This document shows, piece by piece, positions 49,768 to 61,079 of a DNA stretch of 64,000 bases (position 1 is its first letter; every line of letters begins with the position of its first letter). Source of the stretch: Ochromonas danica (taxonomy: Eukaryota > Sar > Chrysophyceae > Chromulinales > Chromulinaceae); NCBI GenBank assembly GCA_015146655.1, contig VKHL01000050.1, positions 1 to 64,000 of the forward strand, read 5' to 3'. Below the pieces are notes generated by a model, which saw only the letters and a program-made list of their open reading frames with translations, was not told the origin of the DNA and did not search any database. Both the position numbers and the translations under genes were made by a program.

Positions 49768-50858
49768 ATGGTTTCTTTCCTGTCGATTTTGATCTGTCAG
49801 GTCATTTTGCACTTCTGTGTGTCAATTTCTAATTTCAAGGTGACTGTAAGGTAGGCTATTCTTCTTCCCCTCTTTCCTGGCAGTTGTTCTGTCTGTGTTG
49901 GTAATGTGCTGTGTGGGTGTTTTGTTGTGTGTGCCAGAGTGAATACCTTCCGCAGACTTGACCTGCTGCGAACCTTCTTGGACTACTACCAGCAGTGCCC
50001 TCAGATCCAAACCATCCAGGTGGTCTGGTCGGACACAGTCAATGCCCCTCCGCGTGACTGGTTGGCAGACTATGAGGAAGGCCGCGTTGTCTTCGAGGTA
50101 CACGACCAGAACAGCCTCAACAACCGCTTCCGAGCCTTGCTACCTATCCCTACTGAAGGGGTCCTGTCTACGGATGATGACGTCATTCTGCCCTGTGAGG
50201 ACCTGCAGCACCTCATGGAGACCTGGCAGGTCAACCCACGCGTTCTCGTGGGCTTCTCTCCTCGTATCTATGCCTACCATGAAGACAACGGACTCTTGCG
50301 CTATCTCAACTGGCAATACACTTGGTGGACGGGTGCCTATGCCATCATGCTGACGAAGATCTGCATGCTGCATCGGGACTATCTCGCAGACTTCGACAAA
50401 GTCCTGCCCGCCTCTTATACTTCCTTTGTAGACCAGTCACGTAATGGCGAAGATCTTGGCATGGCCTATGTTGTTCATTCAAAGGTGATGCATCTCTATG
50501 CTCTGCGTGGAACATGAACATTGTGTTGACTCTTGTGTTTGTGTTTGTGTTAGAATCCTGCACCACCAGTCTGGGTATCGGGACAGATATATGAGATTGG
50601 CATTGAAGGCATTAGCTCTGGATCAGCTCACTTTGACAAGAGGTGAGGGCTAACTGATTGCTCTCTTGGCAAGGTAGTGATAACGTGTTGGCCTTTCTGT
50701 TTTGTGATAGGAGCACTTGTCTGGACAAACTCTTCGCGTTGAATCAGCAAGGCATGGGATTGCGTCCTTGGCTATCTTTTGGCTATCAAAAGGTCGTCCG
50801 ATTAGATTGGTGGACTTGGTTCTCTTCATCCTTCACTCTCTTCTACGATAATAAGTGA
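49768..50858 (+). CDS. Secreted or lumenal GT64 (exostosin-like) glycosyltransferase
   Basis: Four exons: 49768-49850, 49938-50484, 50554-50642 and 50711-50858, giving 288 aa with consistent phases. A signal peptide or anchor (MVSFLSILICQVILHFCVS) is followed directly by the GT64 domain: FKVTVRVNTFRRLDLLRTFL, IQTIQVVWSD, DQNSLNNRFRAL, LSTDDDVILPCEDL (DxD at 107-109), WQVNPRVLVGFSPR, NGEDLGMAYVVHSK. This is the C-terminal catalytic fold of exostosins and EXTL proteins, which transfer GlcNAc in heparan sulfate synthesis. Here it stands alone, without the GT47 half, as in plant and algal members. Acceptor unknown. The final exons carry the end of the domain and an aromatic C-terminus. Confidence 0.88.
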
Positions 50859-51144
50859 GTGTGATGGTGGGGCAGTTTGTCATTTCCATGAGGCAGACCG
50901 CTGAGTGGTTAGTCAGTTGATAGGGAATACATGTACATAGAGATAAATTTAATGGATGGTCAATAGCAAAGCGAGGTTTGAGCAAGCAACTAGATTAAAT
51001 CGTTCACATGATCGTTCAATCTCTTGACCTGGTCGGAATGAGAAAATAAACGAATCTTTTCTATAACTATTCTAAATACTAAATACATAATCGTTCAAGT
51101 TGATACAATCGTCTGTCTCTGATGGCACAGTAGGATAGCTGAGA

Positions 51145-54100
51145 TTATCTTGTGGTCGAGTCAAAGCGAGTGCTTGTTCTGCCTCGAGGAGGTGACCCTT
51201 GCTGTTGTTGATTTCTTCCGACTTCAGGACTACCTCGACCACTGCCAACCGCAAGGCTTCCCCGATCAGTTGGGAGAGTAGAATTACCTCCCACCCCACC
51301 TGTTGCGGTGGAACTGACTCGTCGTGAAGTAGGCGGAGAGAAGGCGATGGCACTTCCTCGTGCTCCTTGCAGAATTGTCGTCCTGGCGGAGACAGGCGGA
51401 CTTGTGACAGTCGATCGAGAAGGACTCGCATTTGCTTGTGCTAACGCCAACGCAAGATCCCATTCTTGATCAAACTGATCATAGGATCCTCCACCACCCG
51501 CTGTATTAGATGCTGTGGTTGCGGTCACAGCTTGGATTAGTCGAGGACGCGGCGCATCTGAACGCACAGATCGTGTCAACGGAGATGCCGACGCGGCTGT
51601 GGCGGGAGTGCCAGGATCAGTTGACATGACTTCATCCCATTCATTTGGAGTCGTGTTGCCATTATTAGGCGCTACTTTACGACTGTTTTGAACAGCATAT
51701 TGGTTCTTTAGACGCTTACGTCTCTTTAATCGATCAATCTCAGCTTGTTTCTCTTGTATGATAATTGTCCGACATTTATTAAAGACACCCTCAGGGAAAT
51801 GATTCACTCCTAAGTTGGCAACTTCTTCGTGAGGATAGTTACTTGTTACCTCTTCACCACAGAGATCTAGTTCAACCAGAAGATAGCACAGTATAGGTCA
51901 GTATGTAATTGATGTTCAAGTATGAAAAGTGATGATGATCTTACAGCAAAAGTCAGTGCGTTCACGTACACAAGGAATTGAATCCGTGATCTTGTGAACC
52001 ATATGATTACATGTCTCTGGGTCTTCTTTCTCGATTAACTTCTTACAAGCAGGACATTTCTGTGCACCAGATCGTGTTTTCCAATCTTCCAATGATTCAT
52101 CCAAGACTTCCATAGGACATCGTGAACCATAATGCCAAGGCTTTTTACAACGAATACAAAAGCATTGGATACAATAGGGACATTCTACACGTGCCATATG
52201 TGTCATATCAGGTGGAAATGTAACATAATTCTGACAAAATATACATCTCATCCCTAACAATCATACACAACAATCAGTCAGAACAGAGAATAGATTAGAC
52301 AATAGCTTATTCTTACCATCTCCATAGAGTGCTCGATCACTAAAATCAAGAAATCTTCTAAATTGTGGCTCAGTGAGAATTCGTCGAGCAATGTTAGCAT
52401 CTAGAATTCCCGTACATTGTTCATAATGCATAGGACATTTCACAGGAAACATTCCGATATCGCCCAAAGCAGACTCCAAATAGCCTTTACAATCCTCCAC
52501 ACAGATATTATGACGACATTCTAAACGCAAGACTCGTCTACAATAGGTTTTACAAACACAACAATTCCCAGAATGTAAGAAGATATTACTACGAAAGAGA
52601 TTCCAATAACTTTTATATTTTGGTTGGGATGGAGTAACTTGTAAATAGGCTCTACGAGGAGGAGAGCTTTGTCCTGTCAGTCATCATATCCCATAGAACA
52701 ATCAATTAGTCCATCGCACAAGGGGAAAGAAGAGAGTAATAGTAAAGTTTACCTTGAGGGTAGAAGACGTATCCACGGCGAGCTTTGAGTTTAGATATGT
52801 AGACCATCGCAGCGATGATCATGATGAGACCCCCCGCACCACCCAAGGAGATGTAAACAGGTAAGAGAGGATCGCTTTTACTTGGATCAGGTTGAAGACT
52901 CTTCACTGTGAAGGAACCAAAACATGCAGGTCATACCATGAGACAGACAGAAGAAAGCAACAGTCAGAATTGAGAACTCACCATAAAGTGCACAGGCTTG
53001 TCCACTATCGTTCGGGACGAGCACATACTCCACATTGACGGAGGCATTTGAGGTGATAGCAGAAGAAGTATTTCGCTCAATTAAGACAATACTCTGCCCA
53101 CATGGAATAGTCACATTAACAGTCCCACCAGTCATCGACACCATAGCATTGTTTTGAATGACCGACTGATAGGAATCAAAGAGTAGCGAGTAGTTGGCTG
53201 TGAGGCCACCATAGACACGAACACGTGGAGTAGCAGCCATTAGAGTGTTCGTAGTGAAACTATTGCTTTGCTCACTACCAGAGAAAGACAAGATGAGATA
53301 GAAAGCAGTGAGAGGTTGGGTGGAAGGAGAATAGAATCGATAATTGCAAACATCCGCTGATTGAACTACATCATCATTATTGCTCCCATTATCCCCTGCA
53401 ATAGTATATACTCGTTGATTGTCTGAGATTGCACTTTTCTTAATAAACGCGGAAGCTAATTGTGTTGGTTGAAAGTAGACAGTTGAGGATTGTAAGATAG
53501 CATTGTTGTTACTAGTCGATGATGTCAACAATCCACACAGTGAGCTGGTATAGGATGTGCTTTGGAAAGTTCCTGGTGGTCTACCATCATAGAGCTCGAG
53601 AGAAACGTCGCTGAGAGAGCTTTCATAGGAAGGGAAGACAGAAAGACTCGACAGAGTCGTTGGCACAGTGAGGACATAAGCAGCACTTGATCCATCCAGA
53701 GACTTCGTCATTTTCAAGCTTGAAGGTAATTCCAATAGAACACTCTGTTGTTGGGATTGACTTTGAAGCTGTTCCAGAGGACTTCCTTCAGTAGTCCAAT
53801 AAGTCGCTGAGAATCCTGTACCATAGGAATAGGCCGCACTGGCTGAGGCAAAGGTGATCAAGACCTGCTCACCACGGATAATCAACAAATCGGGCAAATT
53901 CGAACATGAAGAACAACTCCAAACAATCGCTCCTGCATTAGCAGATGATCCTGAATATACAACCAATGTAGCACCTGCAAGATCAAGATTAATAAAATCA
54001 ATAACGATCACTGGATTAACCATTGTAGCCACTATATAAGGTTGAATTAACCAACTACATCGTTGTGCGGAATAGATGGCTTCCGTGCTGGACGATCCAT

Positions 54101-56411
54101 CTGAGAAGATCATGGAAGGTGCAGTGAGGGTGACAGGACTTGTCAACATACCACAACGATAATTCGATCCATCCGAGAAATAAGAAACCTCAAAATCTCC
54201 TTTCACATTGGCTGTTGAGGTTAAACTAAGTACTGCATTAGCAGCTGATGTTTCAATCCATTGATATGGATCAGGTAGACTGCGACCACAAAGTGTTGCA
54301 AGAACTGCACTCTCCAATGAAGATCCATCATAGATGGTAAGTTGTGCGCTACAATCTGGCAATGAGATGTTATTCACCATAAAGTAAATCTTCCCTTTAG
54401 CAGAAGCAGGCATGACCATCCAAGTGAGGTTACAGCCCACTCCAACGATACCTTCACTGTGTCTAGCTGAGGTGAGAGAGAAAACAGACGAGCTGTAGAG
54501 ACGAACAACACCATCTCCAGGGAAAGAGTACGCATCTTGTACTGCATAATAGGTCAATGAGAATCCATACCCTGCGGGACTACTTCCCGTGATATAAGAG
54601 AGACCAACTCGATTTGTTGGGAGGAGAATCGGAGGAGGAATCGCAGAGGTGGCATTAATGACGGTGAAAACCTTTCCTTTAGTGGGTGATCCTATATAAA
54701 TGATCAACATAGCCCCTGAAGTCAAACTAAATCGATTAAAAGAAATGAAGATAGCAGAAACATTCATATTGCTTTCTTCACCACCTGGGAGAACATCCCA
54801 CAAACAATTCTGTGAGGAATAGATTGCTTCACTGGAACTGCTGCCATCGGTAAGTACCCATGAAGTCATTTTAATGGCAGCAGGATTTCGAATAAACCCA
54901 CAATGATAATTCGAGCCGTCTGTATAATATGCTAATTGCAAATTGCCTCGTGGAGAGCTGTCAGATGCTTGGAAGACAATTGCCGCTATCTTCTGCTGCG
55001 TTATGAACCATTTCTTCGGTGTTTTCGTTGTTCCACGAAAGGTTGTCAATAATGTGGCTGTATTATTTTGCAGGTTGCCATCATAGAGATAGATTACATC
55101 ATCTTTATGTGCCAGATTTAACTGACTGAAAGCAAACATGATGGTGCCCGTGACCAAAGTGGGAGTGACGTACCATGTGTAGTTTAAACCAGGACTATAG
55201 ACAGTGGTATTACCAGGAGGAGAAATATCCAAACTGGAGGACATAGCCATTGAAGAATAACCACTGCCAATGCCTACACTGCCCATGTAATTGGAATAAT
55301 AGCTTCCATAGAATCCCTTGTAGATAACTGGAGCGGTTGCATCAGAAACGTAGACAATGTACAAGTAGCTTCCGGAGGAGGTAATAACTGGGGGTACGGT
55401 CGTAGTTCCACCTTGACCATTCCATAACAAAGTGCTAGAAGATGAAGCACCATCATAGACCAAGACACTGCTGCCGTACTTGAGACTTACCCACCCCATC
55501 ACCAAACTCACTGTTGACGAGGAGACGGGATTAATCAACCAGGAACAAGAAGCAGATCGTCTCATAAGATCAGAGGAAGCGCTTCCATCAGAGATAAATA
55601 GACTGTCTCCCAGCAGATTGTTGGGATTTGTAAAGCTGCCACAGTTGAACAAACCTGTGTCCACATAGTACGTCAAGAGGAAAGTGGACATCGAGCTGCT
55701 CGCAGTGCTGAAAATGATCAAAGCATTTCCACTCGTTGCATATAGCCACTTTGTTAGCAGAGATTCAGCATCTGCTCGACTGCTATTATAGAGTGGTCGA
55801 GCAATGTTCGCAGTGTCGTAAATCAATAACTGTTCAGAAGAAGTGATATTCACCCAAGAAAAAGCAAACGTAATAGTGTTGCTCTGGCTAATCACCCATC
55901 GTTGAACGGCATTAGCAGGGTTCATTCCTGCCATGGATTGATAAGGCGAAATAGAGGCATAGCCCATGTTGAGATTGATGGTGAGGTTGCTGAGAGGACT
56001 GGTCAATGTTGAAGGAATACCGACATAGAACAGAGTAAATGAACTTGATGTAAAGCTTACACCACTCACTCCTTTGATATAAATAATGACTGATCCCGTG
56101 CTGGAAGTGAATGGCGGAGGCACTAAGGATCCACACGAAACACAGTTCCAGATGTAGGAACTACTAGAAGAGTCATAGATGCGCAACTCTGCTTGACGAT
56201 TATTTATACTTTCGAAAATTAATTGGATCTGACTTGTAGGCACGGAGGGACTAATCAGCCATTGATATTGGTCAGAGGCAGAGTTGATTGACACGGTGAT
56301 TCTCCCTGTCGAAGTGGTCAATTGTTGGGTAGAAATTGCTTCTACATTTTCATTACCATTAGACAGTTCGAGAATGAACAAAATTAAAATCAATATCAAA
56401 ACCGCTTGCAT
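51145..56411 (-). CDS. Predicted receptor-type E3 ubiquitin ligase: CUB-like ectodomain, one span, cytoplasmic RING-IBR-RING
   Basis: Five exons: 52982-56411, 52753-52905, 52317-52673, 51945-52253 and 51145-51866, giving 1656 aa. Exon 1 codes a signal peptide (MQAVLILILILFILEL) and about seven CUB-like repeats (LTIYDGSSLESAVLATLCG, YFSDGSNYRCG). Exon 2 codes the membrane span (about 1159-1182) and a basic stop-transfer. Exon 3 has RING1 (CCVC from 1232, LECRHNICVEDC, VKCPMHYEQC). Exon 4 has IBR (CIFCQNYVTF, VECPYCIQCFCIRC, PWHYGSRC) and RING2 (QKCPACKKLIEK, ETCNHMVH). Cys1395 sits at the catalytic thioester position and FCYLCGEE closes RING2. A Ser/Gly-rich tail of 240 residues follows, with a basic coil and a weak UIM-like DLALALAQ. 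All four introns are GT-AG and phase 1. A false join of two genes is possible, but every phase fits. Confidence 0.85.
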
Positions 56412-56811
56412 TTGTTGACTTCTAGCGATTTCACGGGGAGAAACAACAGTTGAAATACAACAAACAGTTGAAAGAAATTCACACTTTCTGCAAGAAGAAA
56501 GACTTCATGGGGTCGGTCAGTCAGGACAGAAAGGTGAGTTAAGCAAGAGTACAGAACAAGGAGAAGGTTAGAGATATTCCAAAGAACAGAGTGAGGGAAT
56601 AGTAGGGAATTGCCTCAGAACATGTCCCAATGCGAAGATGTCCAAAGCAAAAGTTGGTCCTGTTGCTGTTGTTGGGTGGGAGAGAAGGAAGTCCAATTTT
56701 GGAATTAAAATCTCCTTTTCTGCTCTGACAAAGTCTCACTGAGCCGTTACGGTTCATATGGAAACAAGAAATTACTGTTAAGGTCTGAGCAAGACCAGTT
56801 CAAGAGCTTTG
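56412..56811. promoter_or_regulatory. Divergent spacer between CUB-RBR and FYVE genes
   Basis: 400 bp between head-to-head genes. ACTTTCTGCAAGAA at 56483-56496, about 72 bp upstream of the CUB-RBR ATG, is an exact 14-bp match to 22702-22715 upstream of the giant surface protein. The remainder shows no gene. Confidence 0.4.
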
Positions 56812-57903
56812 ATGATGTCCAAGACAGAATTGTTACATACAACCAATGTCCTCTTGGTAAATAGCAAGAAGAGCGGTCAAGCGATCAATCGACTCTCTCT
56901 AACAGAAGGAAATCTGCGAGTGAATCATGACGAGCACAAGATAGGGGAGAATGTCATCAAGATACGCAGATTAGCGGTGGAAACAAAAGACAACAAAGCT
57001 CCTGGATGGGTAGTCAACGAAGATATGCGATCATGCATGGAGTGTGGCAAGCAGCTTCATCTCATGAGACGTCCTCATCATTGTCGCAAATGTGGCAATA
57101 TCGTTTGTTATCGTTGTTGCCGTGATTCGATCGTGCATGGCATGGAAGTGCTCGGTTGTGTCAAGGTCTGTCACAGATGCTACTATGATGGTGAAGTGAG
57201 AAGGCAGTTTGCTGATAAATCGGTCGACGCTGAGGTCAGCAGATGCTCCGTCCAGACCTGCGACCAAGCAGTGGACACTCCCGACCTTTTACAAGAAACA
57301 CCTTGGGGAATTGATGAGGAAGAAATGGAAAGATTAGGCAAGGAAAATTTCAATCTCAGAGACGAATTAAGAGAATCTCGAGAGCAGGAGGCACTTCTCC
57401 AGTCTTCCCTGCAAGAGTCTCAAGAAGCTGTTGGCACGCTGTCCAAGGAGTTGAAGAGTTCTAACAAGCGATTCAAGAACAATATTTCTGCTGCCGCGAC
57501 TCAGATTCGACTGCTTGAACGACAGTTGACAGATGCGAAAAAGGAAATCACTCGATTGACAGAGGAGAAGCAAGGACTGATGAAGCTGCTTCTTTTCAAG
57601 CAGCCAACTCCAGCGCAGCAAACCGTCCACACAGAGAGCACCATCATCAACACCCAGTTATATTACCGCGAAGAGTTTCACAGTTCTATGACCACCAACC
57701 AAATTACCATTGAAAGGACTGTTGAAGAAGAGGAACAAGCAAACATGGAGAACAAATCTCCAAATCGCATCTCTGCCAGTAAAACATCCTTTGTAAAGAC
57801 ACCCACCAGTGCGATCACTAGAAGTGATTGTGATGACTATGAAGTGCCAGACTGTCCCTTTGGTATTGATTCTAATGAATACTTCTCTCCTATAGCTCAG
57901 TAA
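56812..57903 (+). CDS. FYVE zinc-finger coiled-coil protein
   Basis: A single exon of 363 aa from the ATG at 56812. The FYVE domain (about residues 65-130) has the WxxD-type start (GWVVNEDMRSCMECGKQ), the RRPHHCRKCG basic motif that binds phosphatidylinositol 3-phosphate, VCYRCCRD and the KVCHRCYYD end, with eight zinc-binding Cys/His positions filled. A coiled coil (about 175-265) follows, rich in Glu/Leu (LRESREQEALLQSSLQES, IRLLERQLTDAKKEITRL). The C-terminus is a disordered Ser/Thr-rich tail. It is likely an endosomal adaptor or tether like EEA1-class proteins, though much shorter. The exact orthologue is unknown. Confidence 0.85.
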   Translation: MMSKTELLHTTNVLLVNSKKSGQAINRLSLTEGNLRVNHDEHKIGENVIKIRRLAVETKDNKAPGWVVNEDMRSCMECGKQLHLMRRPHHCRKCGNIVCYRCCRDSIVHGMEVLGCVKVCHRCYYDGEVRRQFADKSVDAEVSRCSVQTCDQAVDTPDLLQETPWGIDEEEMERLGKENFNLRDELRESREQEALLQSSLQESQEAVGTLSKELKSSNKRFKNNISAAATQIRLLERQLTDAKKEITRLTEEKQGLMKLLLFKQPTPAQQTVHTESTIINTQLYYREEFHSSMTTNQITIERTVEEEEQANMENKSPNRISASKTSFVKTPTSAITRSDCDDYEVPDCPFGIDSNEYFSPIAQ

Positions 57904-58058
57904 ATGATCCTCTTTGGTTTTTCTATCTGAAATTAACTAATACTAGCGTATTGCAGACTAGGAATTGTACTTCTATATACGTCTTACTAACTGATTACTA
58001 GAACATGACTCAACTGCAGTACATTTTATACTGAATGAATTTTCCGACAGAGCAAAGA

Positions 58059-58569
58059 TTATCGCTTTTGATTGACCAGAATGCCAACGATCGCCCCCAA
58101 AGAGAGACACAAGAGGAATTTGGGAGGAGCTAATTCGGCTTGCTGAGCCAGTACCCAGTTTGCACCCAAGCACAACACACCCTGATGCGTAGCAAAGCAA
58201 TGATTTAATAAGAACAGACTAAAGAAGAAGGTGATAGACAGAAAGACATACCGGAATCAGCCCCATTCCAAAAGTGCGAATGGCCATCGTCTTGCCGTCT
58301 TGACCTTTCAGAAAGAACAAGGAATAAAAGATACCACCCATCATTACAGCTGAGAAATAAAGAGCAGGGACTTGATAATCTGCGGCATACAGGAGGGAGC
58401 AAGCCAATTCCCAGGCCCCCACCCATTTCCAAAACCACAGAGGCAATGTGGGGAAATCTTTCTGCATAGTGGATGGAGGAAGAGCAACTTTAACTACTCC
58501 TGCCAAAAGAAAAGTACCAAATAGCAATACTGCTGAGATTGATTCAATCGAATGACCTGCAATCTCCAT
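58059..58569 (-). CDS. DoxX-like small membrane protein
   Basis: Two exons: 58252-58569 and 58059-58181, giving 146 aa. Four hydrophobic spans are visible: AVLLFGTFLLAGVVKVAL, WKWVGAWELACSLLYAA, ALYFSAVMMGGIFYSLFFL and, from exon 2, FLLCLSLGAIVGILV. The spacing and the small polar loops (KDFPTLPLW, KGQDGKT) resemble DoxX/TMEM35-type four-helix proteins. No catalytic residue can be pointed to. The second exon gives VLCLGANWVLAQQAELAPP before the last helix, so without splicing the fourth span would be lost. Its start faces the isocitrate dehydrogenase gene. Confidence 0.7.
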
Positions 58570-58891
58570 GGTAATTCAGATATCTTCAACCAAAACAAAA
58601 GAAAGTTGTCATCATCCTTCACTCTTCACTCTTCACACACAACACAAACCATCAAGAAACGCGTTTCTTCCTCGGGAACACCTCTCAGGAGTTTCGCGCG
58701 ATTGCTTCAAGTGCAGAAACGCGTTGTGTCCCCACACCTGTGGCGCAGGAAGAGTGTTTCTTGTAGTTCACTCCGCCACTCCTGTGGTTCTTCCAGTGGC
58801 GGAACAATTGAGACAATTCCTCCTTCATGGCCCAGTGGTGCCCGCGTACGACTTTCAGGAAATAATTAATTGATTGATTCATTCTTATCTC
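58570..58891. promoter_or_regulatory. Divergent spacer with two ACGCGT sites
   Basis: AAGAAACGCGTTTCTT (58654-58669) is a perfect 16-bp palindrome around ACGCGT, and GAAACGCGTT recurs at 58716-58725. ACGCGT is the MCB cell-cycle element of fungi; whether it works that way here is unknown. The spacer separates the DoxX-like and isocitrate dehydrogenase genes. Confidence 0.45.
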
Positions 58892-60753
58892 ATGTTGTCT
58901 TCTAAGCTATACCTCGCTAGTCGTGTAGGGCGTTTAACTGCCCGAAATGCCTATGCACTCAATGCTGTCAATCATTTGAGCACACCCAATTTAACCCAAG
59001 AGCAAATCAATAAATATTTGACCACCCCACCTTACACCATCCCTGATAAGAGGAAGATCATTGCTCCTCCTATGGTCTACATTTCTGGTGAAGAGATGAC
59101 CCACTACACCATGCAGCTCATGTAAGACTCCATCCTTTCTTTGTGAACCATTAAACCATTGAATTGTGTGAATCACACTTTGCTTTTGTGGTTGGCTTTA
59201 TTTCGATGTTGATTTCAATCAACTTCCTGTTTGCTTTACAGTCTTGAGCAGTGGGTGAAGCCTCATGTGGACATCAAGAACTGGGAGTTTTACGACATGT
59301 CGTGCAAGAGTCGTGACGACACCAACGACAAGGTCTTGAAAGATGCCGTCGAGGCTGGAAAGAAGGTTTGCTCCATTTTCAAGGAGCCAACAATCACTCC
59401 CAGTGCCGCACAGGTCAAATCTATGGGTTTGAAGAAAGCCTGGGGCAGCCCCAATGGTGCCATGCGAAGAGGTTGGAATGGTATCACCATCTCTCGTGAT
59501 ACCATTCACATTGATGGTGTCAAGCTGGGTTTTGACTCTCCTGTCCTCTTTGAAAGACATGCTGTTGGTGGTGAATATGGTGCGGGCTGGAAAGCAGTCG
59601 GTGCTGGACGTGTGGTGACCACTTTCTTCCCTGACGACGGATCTCATCCTTCCTTCTGCGACGACCGTGTGCTCAAGGACGACAACAACGTGGTGGTCAC
59701 CTATCACAACCCTCTCGATAACGTGGGTGACCTCGCTCACCACTTCTTCACTCGTTGCTTGAAGGCCAAGGTTGTCCCCTACGTTGTGACCAAGAAGACT
59801 GTATTCAAGTGGCAAGAAGGCTTCTGGGAAATCATGAAGAAGGTGTTCGATGAGCACTACAAGCAGCAATATATCGATTCTGGCATTATTCCTGATGGTA
59901 AATTGCAGCATCTCATCTCTGATGCTGCTACCATGCAGATCATTCGCTGGACCAAGGGTGGCTTCGGCATGGCTGCTCACAACTACGATGGCGATATGCT
60001 CACCGACGAGATTGCTCAAGTCCATCGCTCCCCTGGTTTCATTACTTCTAACCTCATCGGTAAGCGCGAGGATGGTGTGATGATTAAGGAATTCGAGGCT
60101 TCTCACGGCACTGTGGCTGACCTGTGGCATGCTCACCTTCGTGGTGAGGAGACTTCCATGAATCCTCTTGGCCTCATAGAGGCTCTTTTGGGGGCCATGA
60201 ATCATTCGGCTGACTTGGCCGTTCAGCATGCTGAGAAGTCCCTGTCTGGCGCAGAGAAAGAAGAAGTGTTGGCAAATGCAAGAGAGCTCTACAGCTATAC
60301 AGATGTTCTTCGCAAAGCTTTACACAACACCTTCCGCTATGGACAGGGCACTCGCGATATGGCCGGTCCTGAGGGATTTAGCACTGAAAAGTTCGTTGAC
60401 AAGGTCGCATGGCGTCTTGGCAGATACATGGCCGCATTGTACGATGAAAATTACACGCTAGACAAGCTGGTTGTTCCTGCTCGATCTTTCCGTCGTAATT
60501 GTAAGTCATCCCATGAGTTACTCGATTTAAGTGTCGTGTTGTCTGATGATTGTTTTTGTGTTGTGCTGTCGTAGATAATGTCGATAAGAAGGCTCTTCAG
60601 AACCTTTTCGATGAGTACGATGTTAACAAGGACGGATTCATCACTGTTGATGAGTTGGAGAGCATGTTAGTTAAATGGGGTATTGCTCCTATGGCCGATC
60701 CTCTCAAGAAGGTGTCTATCCAAGAAAAGAAAGGCGAGGACAGTGCCAACTAG
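58892..60753 (+). CDS. IDH: Mitochondrial isocitrate dehydrogenase with C-terminal EF-hand
   Basis: Three exons: 58892-59121, 59242-60500 and 60575-60753, giving 555 aa. The ATG at 58892 gives a mitochondrial-type presequence (MLSSKLYLASRVGRLTARNA). The catalytic domain has MVYISGEEMTHYTMQLILEQ, KSRDDTND, the substrate motif GSPNGAMRRGWNG, ERHAVGGEYGAG, DAATMQIIRWTKGGF, EFEASHGTVADLWHAHLRGE and NPLGLIEALLGAM. These fit the algal and bacterial dimeric IDH group rather than the common NADP-IDH or the NAD-IDH heteromer. The third exon codes an EF-hand with a full calcium loop at 512-523 (DVNKDGFITVDE). Coenzyme is probably NAD, as I recall for EF-hand IDHs of diatoms, but I cannot prove it. Calcium control of the TCA cycle is suggested. 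Confidence 0.9.
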
Positions 60754-61079
60754 AATATTAGGATAGAGTATCTGTGATAGAGAGAGACGGTGGAGTGAAT
60801 TTTTGACAGTGAATTTTGAGAGATCTTTGTGGACAAAGAGCTTCTTCATTGATTGACTAAATTAAATTGTGGTAGCAGATGACAAACCGTCTTGCTTTGA
60901 AGTGTTTCCACAACATAACACAGACGTGGAACCCACATCATAACAACGTCAGCAGCGGGTGTTGAAAGCGAAACGGTGGGAGGTGCGGGCTGTTCCTCTG
61001 TGTCGGGTTCTTGGGTTGAGAGAAAAGATACAGACAGAGAAACAGACGGAGAAGATCGTGTGTGAGAGAGACATAAAGG
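60754..61079. other. 326-bp spacer, nothing recognised
   Basis: Between the isocitrate dehydrogenase and cysteine-rich genes, both on the plus strand. It should hold the 3' flank of the first and the promoter and leader of the second. No open frame or repeat stands out. Confidence 0.4.

Noticed and set aside
59219-60229. 336-codon minus-strand frame across the isocitrate dehydrogenase exon
   Set aside because: It is fully antisense to a well-conserved enzyme; codon bias of the coding strand produces the open shadow.
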